A stretch of 64,000 nucleotides of DNA from an uncultured Clostridia bacterium (GTDB lineage: Bacteria > Bacillota > Clostridia > Lachnospirales > Lachnospiraceae). Below the pieces are notes generated by a model. The model was given only the letters and a program-made list of their open reading frames with translations, was not told the origin of the DNA and did no database searches. The stretch lies in the NCBI GenBank assembly GCA_948467395.1, contig CAOKDX010000004.1, positions 120,761 through 184,760 on the forward strand, written 5' to 3'. The position numbers were made by a program, and so were the translations under genes. Shown here piece by piece: positions 42,846 to 50,883 of this stretch; the first letter of the stretch is position 1; every line of letters starts with the position of its first letter.

Positions 42846-43808
42846 CCCGGCTCTTTCCATTGGCCATTTCTGAAAACCACAATTCATGGCAGATTGATAT
42901 ACCGGCCGGACCACTTCCTCTAACGCACGGGAAAACTCTTCCAGTGACTGCCCATACTTATAAACCCGTCCTCGGATCATGCTGCTGTTCAGGTGCTCTC
43001 TGGCACAGATTTCGAATGCTTCCCTGACAGCCTGGCTTTCCTGTATCATTTCATAGGAGAAATACTCTAACCGGCACAGCCTTGGAAAATAGCATTCCCA
43101 GTCGGGCAGATAATTACTTTTATAACTGTTGATCACCCTGGTGGTGGGATGAAGATTCCAAAACTCATCATGGGCCACAAAACTCCATGGCACAAAATGA
43201 TCAATGGAAATATTTTCCTCCAGATAGAGGATCATCTTATACTGCAGCCATCCTTTCAATATTTTCTGATTCTTCTTCATATAAGCCGCCCATTCGGGCT
43301 GAATGCAGATTGCTGTCTGCATTCCCTTCAGCGCAGTAAAATAGTACATCAGCCTTTCTTTCCGGTTAATGATCCGAATCAGCTGGCTTTCTGATACATT
43401 CCAGGCATTACCTTTTACATTTTCTAAAAATGGAGCCTGCAGCCGATAGGGGACATGGTAACTCAGTACTCGTTTCTTCTGCATTACCTCCCGGTCTGTA
43501 CAGTTCTCCAAATACTCTAAAATCACATCTCTTTTCTCACATGATTTCATATCACTAATCTCGCACAACCGCCGGATCAGACGTTCCAGGGTATCCCTTG
43601 GCCCGAGATTCAGATGATATTCGGATACCATATACCAGGCATCCGCAATCATTTCATTGATCAGTTCCTCATATGTAATAATCTCCTGTCCTTCCAGCAC
43701 TTTGTTTAAGACTGCCTGAAACCAGAAATACTTATAGCACTCACTGGTATTATCAAATATTCGATTAAGATAATGTATCTCCAGTTCCTCTGAATCAGGA
43801 AGTCTCAT
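42840..43808 (-). CDS. HNH-endonuclease-domain protein
   Basis: 322 residues, mostly helical, with an HNH motif near two-thirds of the way: SIDHFVPWSFVAHDEFWNLHPTTRVINSYKSNYLP. It has the DH, the P-W-S and the N-x-x-K-S-x-x-L-P ending common in this class. Many such proteins are annotated only as HNH-domain proteins of unknown target; some act in defence or mobile elements. GAGGGG lies seven bases before the ATG at 43808; the in-frame start at 43832 has none. It is the downstream gene of a run with the PAS and ABM genes. Confidence 0.8.
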   Translation of the reverse strand: MRLPDSEELEIHYLNRIFDNTSECYKYFWFQAVLNKVLEGQEIITYEELINEMIADAWYMVSEYHLNLGPRDTLERLIRRLCEISDMKSCEKRDVILEYLENCTDREVMQKKRVLSYHVPYRLQAPFLENVKGNAWNVSESQLIRIINRKERLMYYFTALKGMQTAICIQPEWAAYMKKNQKILKGWLQYKMILYLEENISIDHFVPWSFVAHDEFWNLHPTTRVINSYKSNYLPDWECYFPRLCRLEYFSYEMIQESQAVREAFEICAREHLNSSMIRGRVYKYGQSLEEFSRALEEVVRPVYQSAMNCGFQKWPMERAGS

Positions 43809-43844
43809 AAAGTATCCCCTCTCTGCCTGCAATCTAACCTGCCT

Positions 43845-44237
43845 CTACCATAGGTCATATTGCTTCATCGTCTCTGCATCTCTGTACTCATGCTTCTCAT
43901 AATAACCAATCAACTCTCCCCCATCATCCCGCAGGGCTACCATATACACATCCTTATTTTCTTTTTCATTGCGGAATGTATATACCAGATTGTGTTCCCG
44001 GGAATCGGCAAACCATTGGATAACAGACCGGATCTTCTCCGCCGATTCTGCGCTATGACAGTTTAACAGGCTCTGGCCGGTAAGTTCCTCTCCGCCCCGT
44101 TTCACATATCTTTTCATCGCGGCGGGATTCATATACACAATCTCGTGCTGCAAATTACATAGAACGATAGCACACCTGTCCTGATCCATAACGCTTTTAA
44201 AAAATGCCGTACATTCCGTTTTCTTTTCTGCATTCAC
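43845..44237 (-). CDS. Small PAS-domain protein
   Basis: About 130 residues forming one PAS domain: CAIVLCNLQHEIVYMNPAAMKRYVKRGGEELTGQSLLNCH, followed by LVYTFRNEKENKDVYMVALRD. No output domain is attached. The GTG at 44237 is chosen because GGAGG lies five bases upstream; longer starts would overlap the ABM gene heavily. Stand-alone PAS proteins of this family in clostridia may sense redox state or a ligand and act on partners in trans. Confidence 0.78.
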   Translation of the reverse strand: MNAEKKTECTAFFKSVMDQDRCAIVLCNLQHEIVYMNPAAMKRYVKRGGEELTGQSLLNCHSAESAEKIRSVIQWFADSREHNLVYTFRNEKENKDVYMVALRDDGGELIGYYEKHEYRDAETMKQYDLW

Positions 44238-44266
44238 ACCGGCCTCCACCTTTCCACCGAGCGGTC

Positions 44267-44566
44267 TTAATATTTTTTCACAAGCTGTGAAATCAATGTT
44301 CTGCATGTATGCATCTGGATACATGCATAGAAGTTTTCGGTTACTTCCTTTCCCTGCCCGATGGTAGTTGCATTTTGGGCGTCCTCCTCCGATTCCCAGA
44401 GAACAAAATCCGTCCAGATGTTATCCTGTAAATAATGTTCCCAGGAAATGAAACCTTTCGCTTTGGAAATCACTTCATCATGTAGTTTTTGTGTCACCTC
44501 AATAAATTGTTCCCTGCTCACATTTTTCTTTATTTTATAAGAAAAAATCCATGCTGTCTTTGCCAT
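44267..44566 (-). CDS. ABM-like (antibiotic biosynthesis monooxygenase fold) protein
   Basis: A 99-residue dimeric alpha/beta-barrel protein: TAWIFSYKIKKNVSREQFIEVTQKLHDEV, then KGFISWEHYLQDNIWTDFVLWESEEDAQNA. The fold is that of the ABM/DUF4188-like superfamily, which includes heme oxygenases and quinol monooxygenases as well as uncharacterised members. AAAGGAG precedes the ATG. A PAS gene follows 29 bases downstream on the same strand. Confidence 0.72.
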   Translation of the reverse strand: MAKTAWIFSYKIKKNVSREQFIEVTQKLHDEVISKAKGFISWEHYLQDNIWTDFVLWESEEDAQNATTIGQGKEVTENFYACIQMHTCRTLISQLVKKY

Positions 44567-44959
44567 TGCTCTCTCCTTTCCACCGGCATACGGGATCTGC
44601 TTCGCGCATCATTTTCTAATTACTAAGTTTCTTTTACCCACCCATATTGATTCATAATCAAATTGTGTATTATCTTACATGTGACTTTAACCATATCACA
44701 TTTCCTTCCTCCCTGCCGAATAAATAAATTATAGCAAATTTGGGTAACATAATCCACAATTTTTTATACCTGAAATTCTCATAATCTAAGACTGCCATTT
44801 CCTGCATCATCTTCTTCACAAGGCATCTGCTCCAGCCACTACAAGAATAACCCTGTCATTATTTTAAAACCGCCCCTGGTATCAGAAGATACCTGGGGCA
44901 TGAACGGAAACCCTCAAAGCAGAGGACGGCTTTTCCTTTATCATTTTCTCTGAACCTTA
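44567..44959. other. Intergenic, no gene seen
   Basis: AT-rich spacer carrying a stable hairpin, GCCCCTGGTATC/GATACCTGGGGC (44872-44899). On the minus strand that hairpin is followed by GGTTTTAAAAT and could terminate leftward transcription. No RNA gene recognised. Confidence 0.5.
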
Positions 44960-45030
44960 TTGACAAGATGAAATGACAAGAGTATAATTCAATATGACAA
45001 TAATAGTTGTCAATTAGACAAGTAAGATTG
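44960..45030 (+). promoter_or_regulatory. Promoter and TGACAA operators of the XRE/DUF3169 operon
   Basis: TTGACA (44960-44965), 17 bases, TATAAT (44983-44988). TGACAA recurs at 44961 and 44974, an inverted pair TGACAA-taatag-TTGTCA spans 44995-45012, and a further TTGTCA lies at about 45029. The spacing suggests autoregulation by the XRE protein. Confidence 0.75.
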
Positions 45031-45047
45031 TCATATGGAGGTGCTGT

Positions 45048-45263
45048 ATGATACTGCGAAATCGTTTAAAGGAACGCAGAGCTGTACTAAACGTCAATCA
45101 GCAGGAAATGGGACGCTTATGCGGCGTATCTAGGCAAACAATCAGCCTGATTGAACGGGGCGATTATTCACCGTCCGTCACCCTTGCCCTGACGATTGCG
45201 AAGGTGTGCGGCGTCACGGTGGAAGAAGTTTTCTATTTACAGGAGGAAGAAGAAAATGGATAA
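45048..45263 (+). CDS. XRE-family transcriptional regulator
   Basis: A 71-residue protein that is a single Cro/CI-type helix-turn-helix: LRNRLKERRAVLNVNQQEMGRLCGVSRQTISLIERGDYSPSVTLALTIAKVCGVTVEEVF. It belongs to the short YozG/Rv-like class that typically pairs with a membrane protein of the DUF3169 or DUF2178 type. GGAGG is seven bases before the ATG. It overlaps the DUF3169 gene by eight bases. The repeated TGACAA words around its own promoter are likely binding sites. Confidence 0.9.
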   Translation: MILRNRLKERRAVLNVNQQEMGRLCGVSRQTISLIERGDYSPSVTLALTIAKVCGVTVEEVFYLQEEEENG

Positions 45264-46047
45264 CAATGAAATCAAGAAGGCAAATCGAAAGGCTTTTCCC
45301 AAATTTATGCTCATTATGGTAATATCCCTGCTTATCGGCGGTTCCGTGGGCTTTTGCTCCGCTAAATACGGACTGAACAGTTTGTCCGATGGTATGAAAA
45401 GTGTGGGAACATTCTTCGGGGCATATATTGCCCCATGGCTGATGATGGCAGCAGCAGTTGTCATTCCAGCGGTCTGTGCCTCGATTTATCGGAGCGCAAA
45501 GAAACTGCTCTCCTCATGGGACGGCGAAAACGAGGAAATATCGGATACGGTTGATAAAAAACTTTCTATCGCGATTTGGGCTACAAGCGCGGCTTTGATT
45601 CTCTCTTACTTCCTCATTGCGGCGTCCTATGCCAATGGCTTTGAGACTTTTGAGAACAAAGACAATATCGTTCCGTTTTTTGTATGCATTGTCAGTTTTT
45701 TCGCCATTATGATTGAAGCGGTTATCATCCAGCAGAAATGCGTCGATGCAGCCAAGAAAACGAATCCTGAAAAAACAGCGTCCGTCTATGATACGAAGTT
45801 CCAAAAGAAGTGGAGGGACAGCTGCGACGAAGCCGAGAAGATAATGATTGGCAAATGTGCGCTTAAGGCTTATGCCGCCACCAACACGGTTTGTACGGTT
45901 CTATCCATTGTGCTTGCCGTTTGTGCGCTTGTTTTCGGTATTGGATTTTTACCTTCTCTTGCCGTATGCCTTATCTGGATTATAAATCAGTCAGTATATT
46001 GTAAAGAAGCCTTAAAGTACTCAAAGGCGGGGAATAAGCTCTCCTGA
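45256..46047 (+). CDS. DUF3169-family membrane protein
   Basis: A 263-residue protein with six predicted membrane segments in pairs (FMLIMVISLLIGGSVGFC, PWLMMAAAVVIPAVCASIY, LSIAIWATSAALILSYFLI, FFVCIVSFFAIMIEAVII, two more near the C-terminus). It matches DUF3169, whose role is unknown but which is nearly always encoded directly behind a small XRE regulator, as here. AGGAGG lies nine bases before the ATG inside the regulator gene. The pair is co-transcribed from the promoter at 44960. Confidence 0.85.
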   Translation: MDNNEIKKANRKAFPKFMLIMVISLLIGGSVGFCSAKYGLNSLSDGMKSVGTFFGAYIAPWLMMAAAVVIPAVCASIYRSAKKLLSSWDGENEEISDTVDKKLSIAIWATSAALILSYFLIAASYANGFETFENKDNIVPFFVCIVSFFAIMIEAVIIQQKCVDAAKKTNPEKTASVYDTKFQKKWRDSCDEAEKIMIGKCALKAYAATNTVCTVLSIVLAVCALVFGIGFLPSLAVCLIWIINQSVYCKEALKYSKAGNKLS

Positions 46048-46131
46048 TAGGAAAGCAGGAGGGCAGGCAATGACAAGTTGTTTAGTGATTGTATACAAAA
46101 CCGAAGGAAACAAAACAGGGAGATATTAGTT

Positions 46132-46356
46132 ATGAAAGAACTTGCAAAGCAATTTATCGGGGAAGAGTGCATCATCTATACGATTACCTCGAATAATGGC
46201 AGCGTACAGGGTGTTATTAAGGAAATCGATCACGGAGGTATGACCATCCAGAGAAATTCCGGCGAACGGGAAATCATCAACCTCGATTTTGTTACTCGTA
46301 TCAGACAGTATCCGAGAAAGAAAAACGGGAAGAAAAAAGGCTTTGTATTGGGCTGA
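46132..46356 (+). CDS. Small beta-barrel protein (DUF6897-like)
   Basis: A 74-residue protein: MKELAKQFIGEECIIYTI, GSVQGVIKEIDHGGMTIQ, EIINLDFVTRIRQYPRKKNG. The strand pattern resembles an Sm/YlxS-like small barrel, and the basic tail KKNGKKKG could contact nucleic acid. I believe it matches DUF6897, but that label is from memory. GGGAG lies upstream at acceptable spacing. An overlapping minus-strand frame is rejected as a shadow. It lies just outside the left boundary of the mobile island. Confidence 0.65.
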   Translation: MKELAKQFIGEECIIYTITSNNGSVQGVIKEIDHGGMTIQRNSGEREIINLDFVTRIRQYPRKKNGKKKGFVLG

Positions 46357-46442
46357 GCGTCCAATTTTGCGGCATAATTCCCTGAATGCAGCTTGTAGTT
46401 TACATTTAGAGCCTCGATGGTGGTGGTCTTTCGGAATGAAAT

Positions 46443-46705
46443 AACGTGTCATAACTTCCTTCCCCTTCCCAGGCTGTTATCACTACAACACTGGTCAGCC
46501 TTGGCAGAGAGAATAAAAATCTTTCCATAATCTGAGAAAAACAAACCCAGCCCATCCGGAGATTCCCCCTGAATGGACTGGGTTTTATACATTCTCATAT
46601 CAGCTTCAGGAAATCAGACATTCCTCAAAGCCCCAAAAATTCAGACTTTTCCAGAGTCCTCTTTTTAAGAGGAATTGCTCACTTCTGTGCGATAGCCGCC
46701 TGTGC
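46443..46705 (+). repeat. Left copy of the methyltransferase-end direct repeat
   Basis: 263 bases closely matching 61460-61702 in the same orientation, apart from a 22-base insertion here. It contains the last 23 codons of the D12 methyltransferase (ending QPWQRE, stop at 46514-46516) and the following terminator. Homology begins abruptly at 46443, marking an element boundary or recombination junction. Confidence 0.85.
46543..46586. terminator. Bidirectional terminator hairpin (left copy)
   Basis: AAACCCAG plus CCAT pair with ATGG plus CTGGGTTT around a loop, flanked by A- and T-tracts on both sides. The right copy is at 61560-61604. Confidence 0.75.
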
Positions 46706-46878
46706 TATAGTGGTTGGAAGCTGACTCGTACCGCCTATTTCCCACTTATAAATCAATACATTTTTAAACAATAGAAAACAAACAAAATACCTCGATATTT
46801 TACAACAATTTTAGTATAGCAAAAAAGGCTGCACCATGCAACCTTTTTTCGCACATAACCTCATTTCTAAAACAGCCC

Positions 46879-48774
46879 TCACAAATTTGCATATATCCGA
46901 ATTACCGCAGGCTTATCCCAATGAACTCTTTTGACCTTACGCCTCCTTCTGTTTGCATAATTTTTAGCCTCTTCATAATCAATGACAAACTCGCCAATTA
47001 ATATCGCCTCCGAATTATCAATGATTACTTTGGCAGAATGAATCTGCGGATTGAACTCGGAATCTGGTACGACAGGGATCTGAACCTCCGCGTTTGGATT
47101 TATCCGTATATTGTATTCATACACATTACCTGCACACGCCTTAATACTGTTCACATAGGTCTCAATCATTTCCTCAGGTACACAGATATTGTACCCCATG
47201 ATATCCGAAAAACAAAGTGCCTCATCAACATACTCTCTTACCTTTGCCATTACCCTCGGTTTTTCACTCTCCGTAACCACCTCCACATCTAATTGCTTTT
47301 TCTGTTCCTCTAATTGCCGGATGGCATCATCATTCTTTTTCTTCCTCTGGAAATATATTTCCTTTGTAATCTCGCCGCCCTCTCGCATATCAATGAGATT
47401 TTCATTCCTCTTGATTAATTTGTTAATATCTTCCTCTATCTTTGCGAAATCTGTCTGAGAAGCCCTATGATTTGATGTCTCAACAAAAGCATTGTCTACA
47501 ACAGCAAGCAGGCGTTCTTTGACCTCACGAATATTACATTCCAGATAATCAAATACCCGAAGCGTAAACAAATCCAATTTCCAGTCTCTGATGCCGTATA
47601 CAGAACAATTATCCTGAAGAATCTCACTGCGCCTTGCACGTTCTTCCTGATTTCTGTCATCGACAAGCTGATAGCAACGGTATGTAGATGTATGATTGAC
47701 CGCCTGTGTATCTTTCCGAAACCTTCTGCCACATCCACATCTCAGTTTCCTGCAATAGATATCCTTATTTCCTGCATACCCCTTCATGCTTCTTTTCCCT
47801 GTCGCATCTCCTTTTGAAAAGCCAATCCTGCTGTCAATACCATCTTGTACGGCATGCCACATATCAGGGTCTATGATTGCAGGAAAATTTCCTTTTTTAA
47901 TAATACGCATATCCTTCTGTATGTTGTTAATCCTGCTGTGCTTTAACGGGTCACTTGTCACGCTCTGAAGATACTCATACTCCCCCATATAGGTACGCCT
48001 GCGGAGTATCCTCTCAATGGTACTCTCGTGCCACTTACATTTTCCCTGTGCCGTTTTGTATCCATGATCCTCCAAATATTGCCGTATCCGCTTCATGCCA
48101 TAGCCTTTCAGGGATAATTCAAAAATCTTTCTAACCGTAGCCGCCTCCTCTTCATTGATTTTATAGGTTGTATCACAGGATTTTTCTCCCTTTACCAAAT
48201 CATACCCCAGAATATTTCCATTGCCAAAATGTACTCCATTCGACCGTGCCGTCGCCTGACCAGAAAAAACACGCTCTGAAATTTTTCGTGACTCTTGTTC
48301 CGCATACTGAGACATAATCGTAAGTTTGAAATAATCATCTGCCTTAAACGTCCATATGCCGTCATTAACGAAATATACCTCAATACCATTCTCTCTTAAC
48401 TCATCCACCAGATCCAAAACAATTCTGGCATTGCGCATAAAACGACTGACCTCTCGCACAACAATCAGATTATATACCCCGTTCTTCGCCTTTTGTATCA
48501 TATCAGCAAAAGCTGGGCGGTTTTTTAGTGATGTCCCCGATATTCCTTCTTCCACATACAAATCAGTTCTTTCATCAAACTGCCAGTCATCCTTATGCTG
48601 CCTCGCCAGCTCCAGTGCCCATTGTTTCTGGTTACCAAGGGCATCAATCTGCTTCTCATGCTCTGTACTTACCCTGATATCAATGGCAACTTTTCTTCTG
48701 CCACTGAACCTGCGCATCTCTTGCAAAATGTTCCTTGCATCATGAATATCCAAATATCGATTATTTCCCAACAT
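46879..48774 (-). CDS. Large serine recombinase (left)
   Basis: A 631-residue site-specific recombinase. The N-terminal resolvase domain has RVSTEHEKQIDAL with the nucleophilic serine, EEGISGTSLKNRPAF and REVSRFMRN with catalytic arginines. A recombinase domain follows (LGYDLVKGEKSC, then EAATVRKIFELSLKGYGMKRI), a zinc beta-ribbon (KLRCGCGRRFRKD), and a long coiled-coil region (DINKLIKRNENLIDMREGGEITKEIYFQRKKK). It would integrate or excise an element with short att cores. It overlaps the preceding small SHOCT-like gene by 14 bases. Its paralogue at 61.6 kb has the same layout, and both have methyltransferase-end sequence past their 3' ends. Confidence 0.93.
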   Translation of the reverse strand: MLGNNRYLDIHDARNILQEMRRFSGRRKVAIDIRVSTEHEKQIDALGNQKQWALELARQHKDDWQFDERTDLYVEEGISGTSLKNRPAFADMIQKAKNGVYNLIVVREVSRFMRNARIVLDLVDELRENGIEVYFVNDGIWTFKADDYFKLTIMSQYAEQESRKISERVFSGQATARSNGVHFGNGNILGYDLVKGEKSCDTTYKINEEEAATVRKIFELSLKGYGMKRIRQYLEDHGYKTAQGKCKWHESTIERILRRRTYMGEYEYLQSVTSDPLKHSRINNIQKDMRIIKKGNFPAIIDPDMWHAVQDGIDSRIGFSKGDATGKRSMKGYAGNKDIYCRKLRCGCGRRFRKDTQAVNHTSTYRCYQLVDDRNQEERARRSEILQDNCSVYGIRDWKLDLFTLRVFDYLECNIREVKERLLAVVDNAFVETSNHRASQTDFAKIEEDINKLIKRNENLIDMREGGEITKEIYFQRKKKNDDAIRQLEEQKKQLDVEVVTESEKPRVMAKVREYVDEALCFSDIMGYNICVPEEMIETYVNSIKACAGNVYEYNIRINPNAEVQIPVVPDSEFNPQIHSAKVIIDNSEAILIGEFVIDYEEAKNYANRRRRKVKRVHWDKPAVIRIYANL

Positions 48775-48916
48775 TTTTGCTCACCTCTTTTCTCGCCTTC
48801 ACATAGGTTGCCTGATTGATAACCTGTTCCTTCATTAACTTTTCCAGCAATTGAGCAACCAGTAAATCGGTACTCAACTTCTGCCTCTCTGTTATAACAA
48901 CTGCGTCCTTTTTCAT
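48761..48916 (-). CDS. SHOCT-like small protein preceding the left recombinase
   Basis: A 51-codon gene: MKKDAVVITERQKLSTDLLV, then AQLLEKLMKEQVINQATYVK and a basic tail. The LLEKLMKEQVINQATY helix pair is the SHOCT-like motif often found before large serine recombinases. GGAGGTGCTGTG lies directly before the ATG. Its 3' end overlaps the recombinase start, implying coupled translation. It might act as a recombination directionality or stability factor; that is inference from position and from the second pair at 63.5 kb. Confidence 0.72.
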   Translation of the reverse strand: MKKDAVVITERQKLSTDLLVAQLLEKLMKEQVINQATYVKARKEVSKNVGK

Positions 48917-49321
48917 CACAGCACCTCCATAAAAATTTAATGTGCTGTATAAAAAGGAACTCCGTTATCATCTCGGACAGACACAACATTCATGTGTACA
49001 GCAGGAAACTCTCTTGCATTTGCCCTTCTCCAGATGACAGAGAGCTGCGTCATCGACTGTCTGATATCTTAGCTCTTTTTCACCCTATTTTACAGTATCT
49101 AAACTAACGAAATTCGTATTGTTTCTTTGTCCACTATGCTGTATCTGGCAAAAATCCCCTTGATTTTGTACTACTTTTTTTCTCTTTTCCTTCAATTTTT
49201 ATACTACCTTTTTCTTAAATGACATACTCTCTCTTTATTTCTGTATACAAAAAGAGCCAACCACCATACAGCAGTCAGCCCCTTAAAACCTTACATCGTT
49301 TCATCATCAAATATTGTCCGC
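48917..49321. other. Intergenic upstream of the left recombinase operon
   Basis: No gene seen. Contains the left 33-base-period repeats (49169-49234). A minus-strand weak hairpin with TTTTT (about 49248-49290) could terminate the protease transcript. The rest is unassigned. Confidence 0.5.
49169..49234. repeat. Left 33-base-period direct repeats
   Basis: Two adjacent units starting TACTACTTTTT (49169) and TACTACCTTTTT (49202), exactly 33 bases apart. They share the core with three units at 59700, 59733 and 59766. Confidence 0.75.
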
Positions 49322-49777
49322 TTATTCCTCCGTAGAATGGCATAAAACATGCAAATGCCCATTCTTATCCTCTATTTTTAAATTCCTCACATTACTTTCC
49401 CCCTGCGGCAGGGCAATATTGAGTTTATGGTTCTTATCATCAATCTCATAGATTAGCCCTTGGAACATCGTAGCACTTAAAATGAGATTATACGACAATT
49501 CCAACTCATCATTTGCGATTATGTGCATATTGGGAAATATCAGTCCGCCAACTTCCAGCGTCACCTGATAAAGATTGCCATAAGCAGTACCCCCAAAACC
49601 AATGAATGGTATATGCTTTTGCACCAGTGTACCTCCCATCCCCGACACCAGCACTTCCTCTGAATCAGTCCAAACAGGAAAGTATGCCCCTGTGTCCAGA
49701 AGTGCAGACAAACCATTCTTTAACGCTACTACAGGTCTCTGCTGTCTGGCGTCTAATCTCAACGTAAATTGTTTCAT
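49322..49777 (-). CDS. Retropepsin-like aspartic protease
   Basis: A 151-residue protein with the D-T-G active-site triad in the context ALLDTGAYFPVWT, preceded by the flap-like strand RPVVALKNGL. Later, NLILSATMFQGLIYEID resembles the hydrophobic-hydrophobic-G of retropepsins, although the exact residues differ. One copy per chain means a dimer would be required for catalysis. No signal peptide. It overlaps the upstream small gene by four bases (ATGA). Retropepsin-like proteins in bacteria are poorly characterised; the substrate may be its partner or another island protein. Confidence 0.72.
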   Translation of the reverse strand: MKQFTLRLDARQQRPVVALKNGLSALLDTGAYFPVWTDSEEVLVSGMGGTLVQKHIPFIGFGGTAYGNLYQVTLEVGGLIFPNMHIIANDELELSYNLILSATMFQGLIYEIDDKNHKLNIALPQGESNVRNLKIEDKNGHLHVLCHSTEE

Positions 49778-50010
49778 CCATGTACCTCCACCATACCCAT
49801 CTGGAACACATTGTCCGGCGTCGTATATCTTGAAATAATCTCTCCATCCAGCATCCGTTTTGTCAGTTCCCCTTTTGACAAATCTGTATATTTCACAACC
49901 GCTGATTCGATTGATACCCCATCATCATTTAAATACTTAACTTCCACCAGACCAACCCACTGGTCAGGATACTGCGTCTGAATCTCCTGCCACGTCAATC
50001 GTTCTGCCAT
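49774..50010 (-). CDS. Small acidic partner of the retropepsin-like protease
   Basis: A 78-residue protein: ERLTWQEIQTQYPDQWVGL, then EVKYLNDDGVSIESAVVKYTD and RYTTPDNVFQMGMVEV. I do not recognise a named family. The ATG at 50010 follows GAGGCGGTGATACC; an earlier in-frame start at 50058 lacks a site. Translational overlap with the protease gene suggests that the two proteins form a complex or that this is the protease substrate or inhibitor. Confidence 0.65.
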   Translation of the reverse strand: MAERLTWQEIQTQYPDQWVGLVEVKYLNDDGVSIESAVVKYTDLSKGELTKRMLDGEIISRYTTPDNVFQMGMVEVHG

Positions 50011-50151
50011 GGTATCACCGCCTCTCAAAGTTTTCTTAGTTATATGATAACACAACAAGAAAAATATTTCAGTATAAAATCAAAAATACTAACAAAAAAG
50101 CATGAAAGAGCCGACCATCAAACTAACTGACAGCCAGCCCTTCCCCACCGC

Positions 50152-50883
50152 TCATTCCAATTCAGTACCCCCGGAGAGCAGGCATTTCCCATCATATACA
50201 TCAGGACTAAAAAGCCCTTCTCCCCCAAAATGCTCCTTTTCCACTGTCACGATTTTCTGTACCCCGCACAGGATTTCTTTATTAAAAAGAAGATCAGCAG
50301 TTCCCATATTATAAAGATGGTTTTTTTCTATATTGGATGAAACATGGTAAGTTTCTACCTCATGAGTTCCCAGCCCGTGGGGGAAGTACCTGAAATCTAC
50401 GACGCCTGCTCTGGTACATAAAATACTGTCCTGAAACATCCCCACGTGAACCAGTACATCCAGTTCATGAATCATACCCCCGGGGACTTTAAAAAATGCC
50501 TTTATGCATCTCTCGCCCAGCATCGTAAGAAACAGTTCATTTTCTGTCAGCCTCTTTTCCAGCCCTCTCATCATTTTTTCCGTTTTTCTGACAGCCTCAG
50601 AAACTGCATACGTTCCAAAAGAAGATACCCCCAGTACATTGAGATTTTTTTCTGTCCTCTCCCATTGTTCTGTACTAATATCCTCACCGGCAAGACAGTA
50701 ATGATTACCCGAATGGGTAACCAGCAGGAGACAGTGCCTCTGTACATCCTCTGCCACCTCAATCAAAACACTCGTATGGATATGTGTGCCTTCGTTCAGC
50801 TTCGGATGACCCGACACATATCCGTCAGCAACATACATGCCATCCTCTATTCCTATGATCGACCACTGATATAATCTAATCAT
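50152..50883 (-). CDS. Unknown protein, last gene of the resolvase cluster
   Basis: A 243-residue soluble protein of no family I recognise. It begins RLYQWSIIGIEDGMYVADGYVSGHPK and has a mid helix with SEAVRKTEKMMRGLEKRLTENELFLTML. The end is acidic and Gly-rich. There is no evident catalytic motif. It overlaps the 437-residue gene by eight bases, completing a four-gene cluster with a small serine recombinase at its head. It may be a DNA- or partner-binding component of that cluster. Confidence 0.55.
   Translation of the reverse strand: MIRLYQWSIIGIEDGMYVADGYVSGHPKLNEGTHIHTSVLIEVAEDVQRHCLLLVTHSGNHYCLAGEDISTEQWERTEKNLNVLGVSSFGTYAVSEAVRKTEKMMRGLEKRLTENELFLTMLGERCIKAFFKVPGGMIHELDVLVHVGMFQDSILCTRAGVVDFRYFPHGLGTHEVETYHVSSNIEKNHLYNMGTADLLFNKEILCGVQKIVTVEKEHFGGEGLFSPDVYDGKCLLSGGTELE

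Noticed and set aside
46126-46452. A 108-codon minus-strand frame opposite the small beta-barrel gene
   Set aside because: It overlaps a well-supported plus-strand gene almost entirely, has no ribosome binding site, and only its first 30 residues look protein-like.
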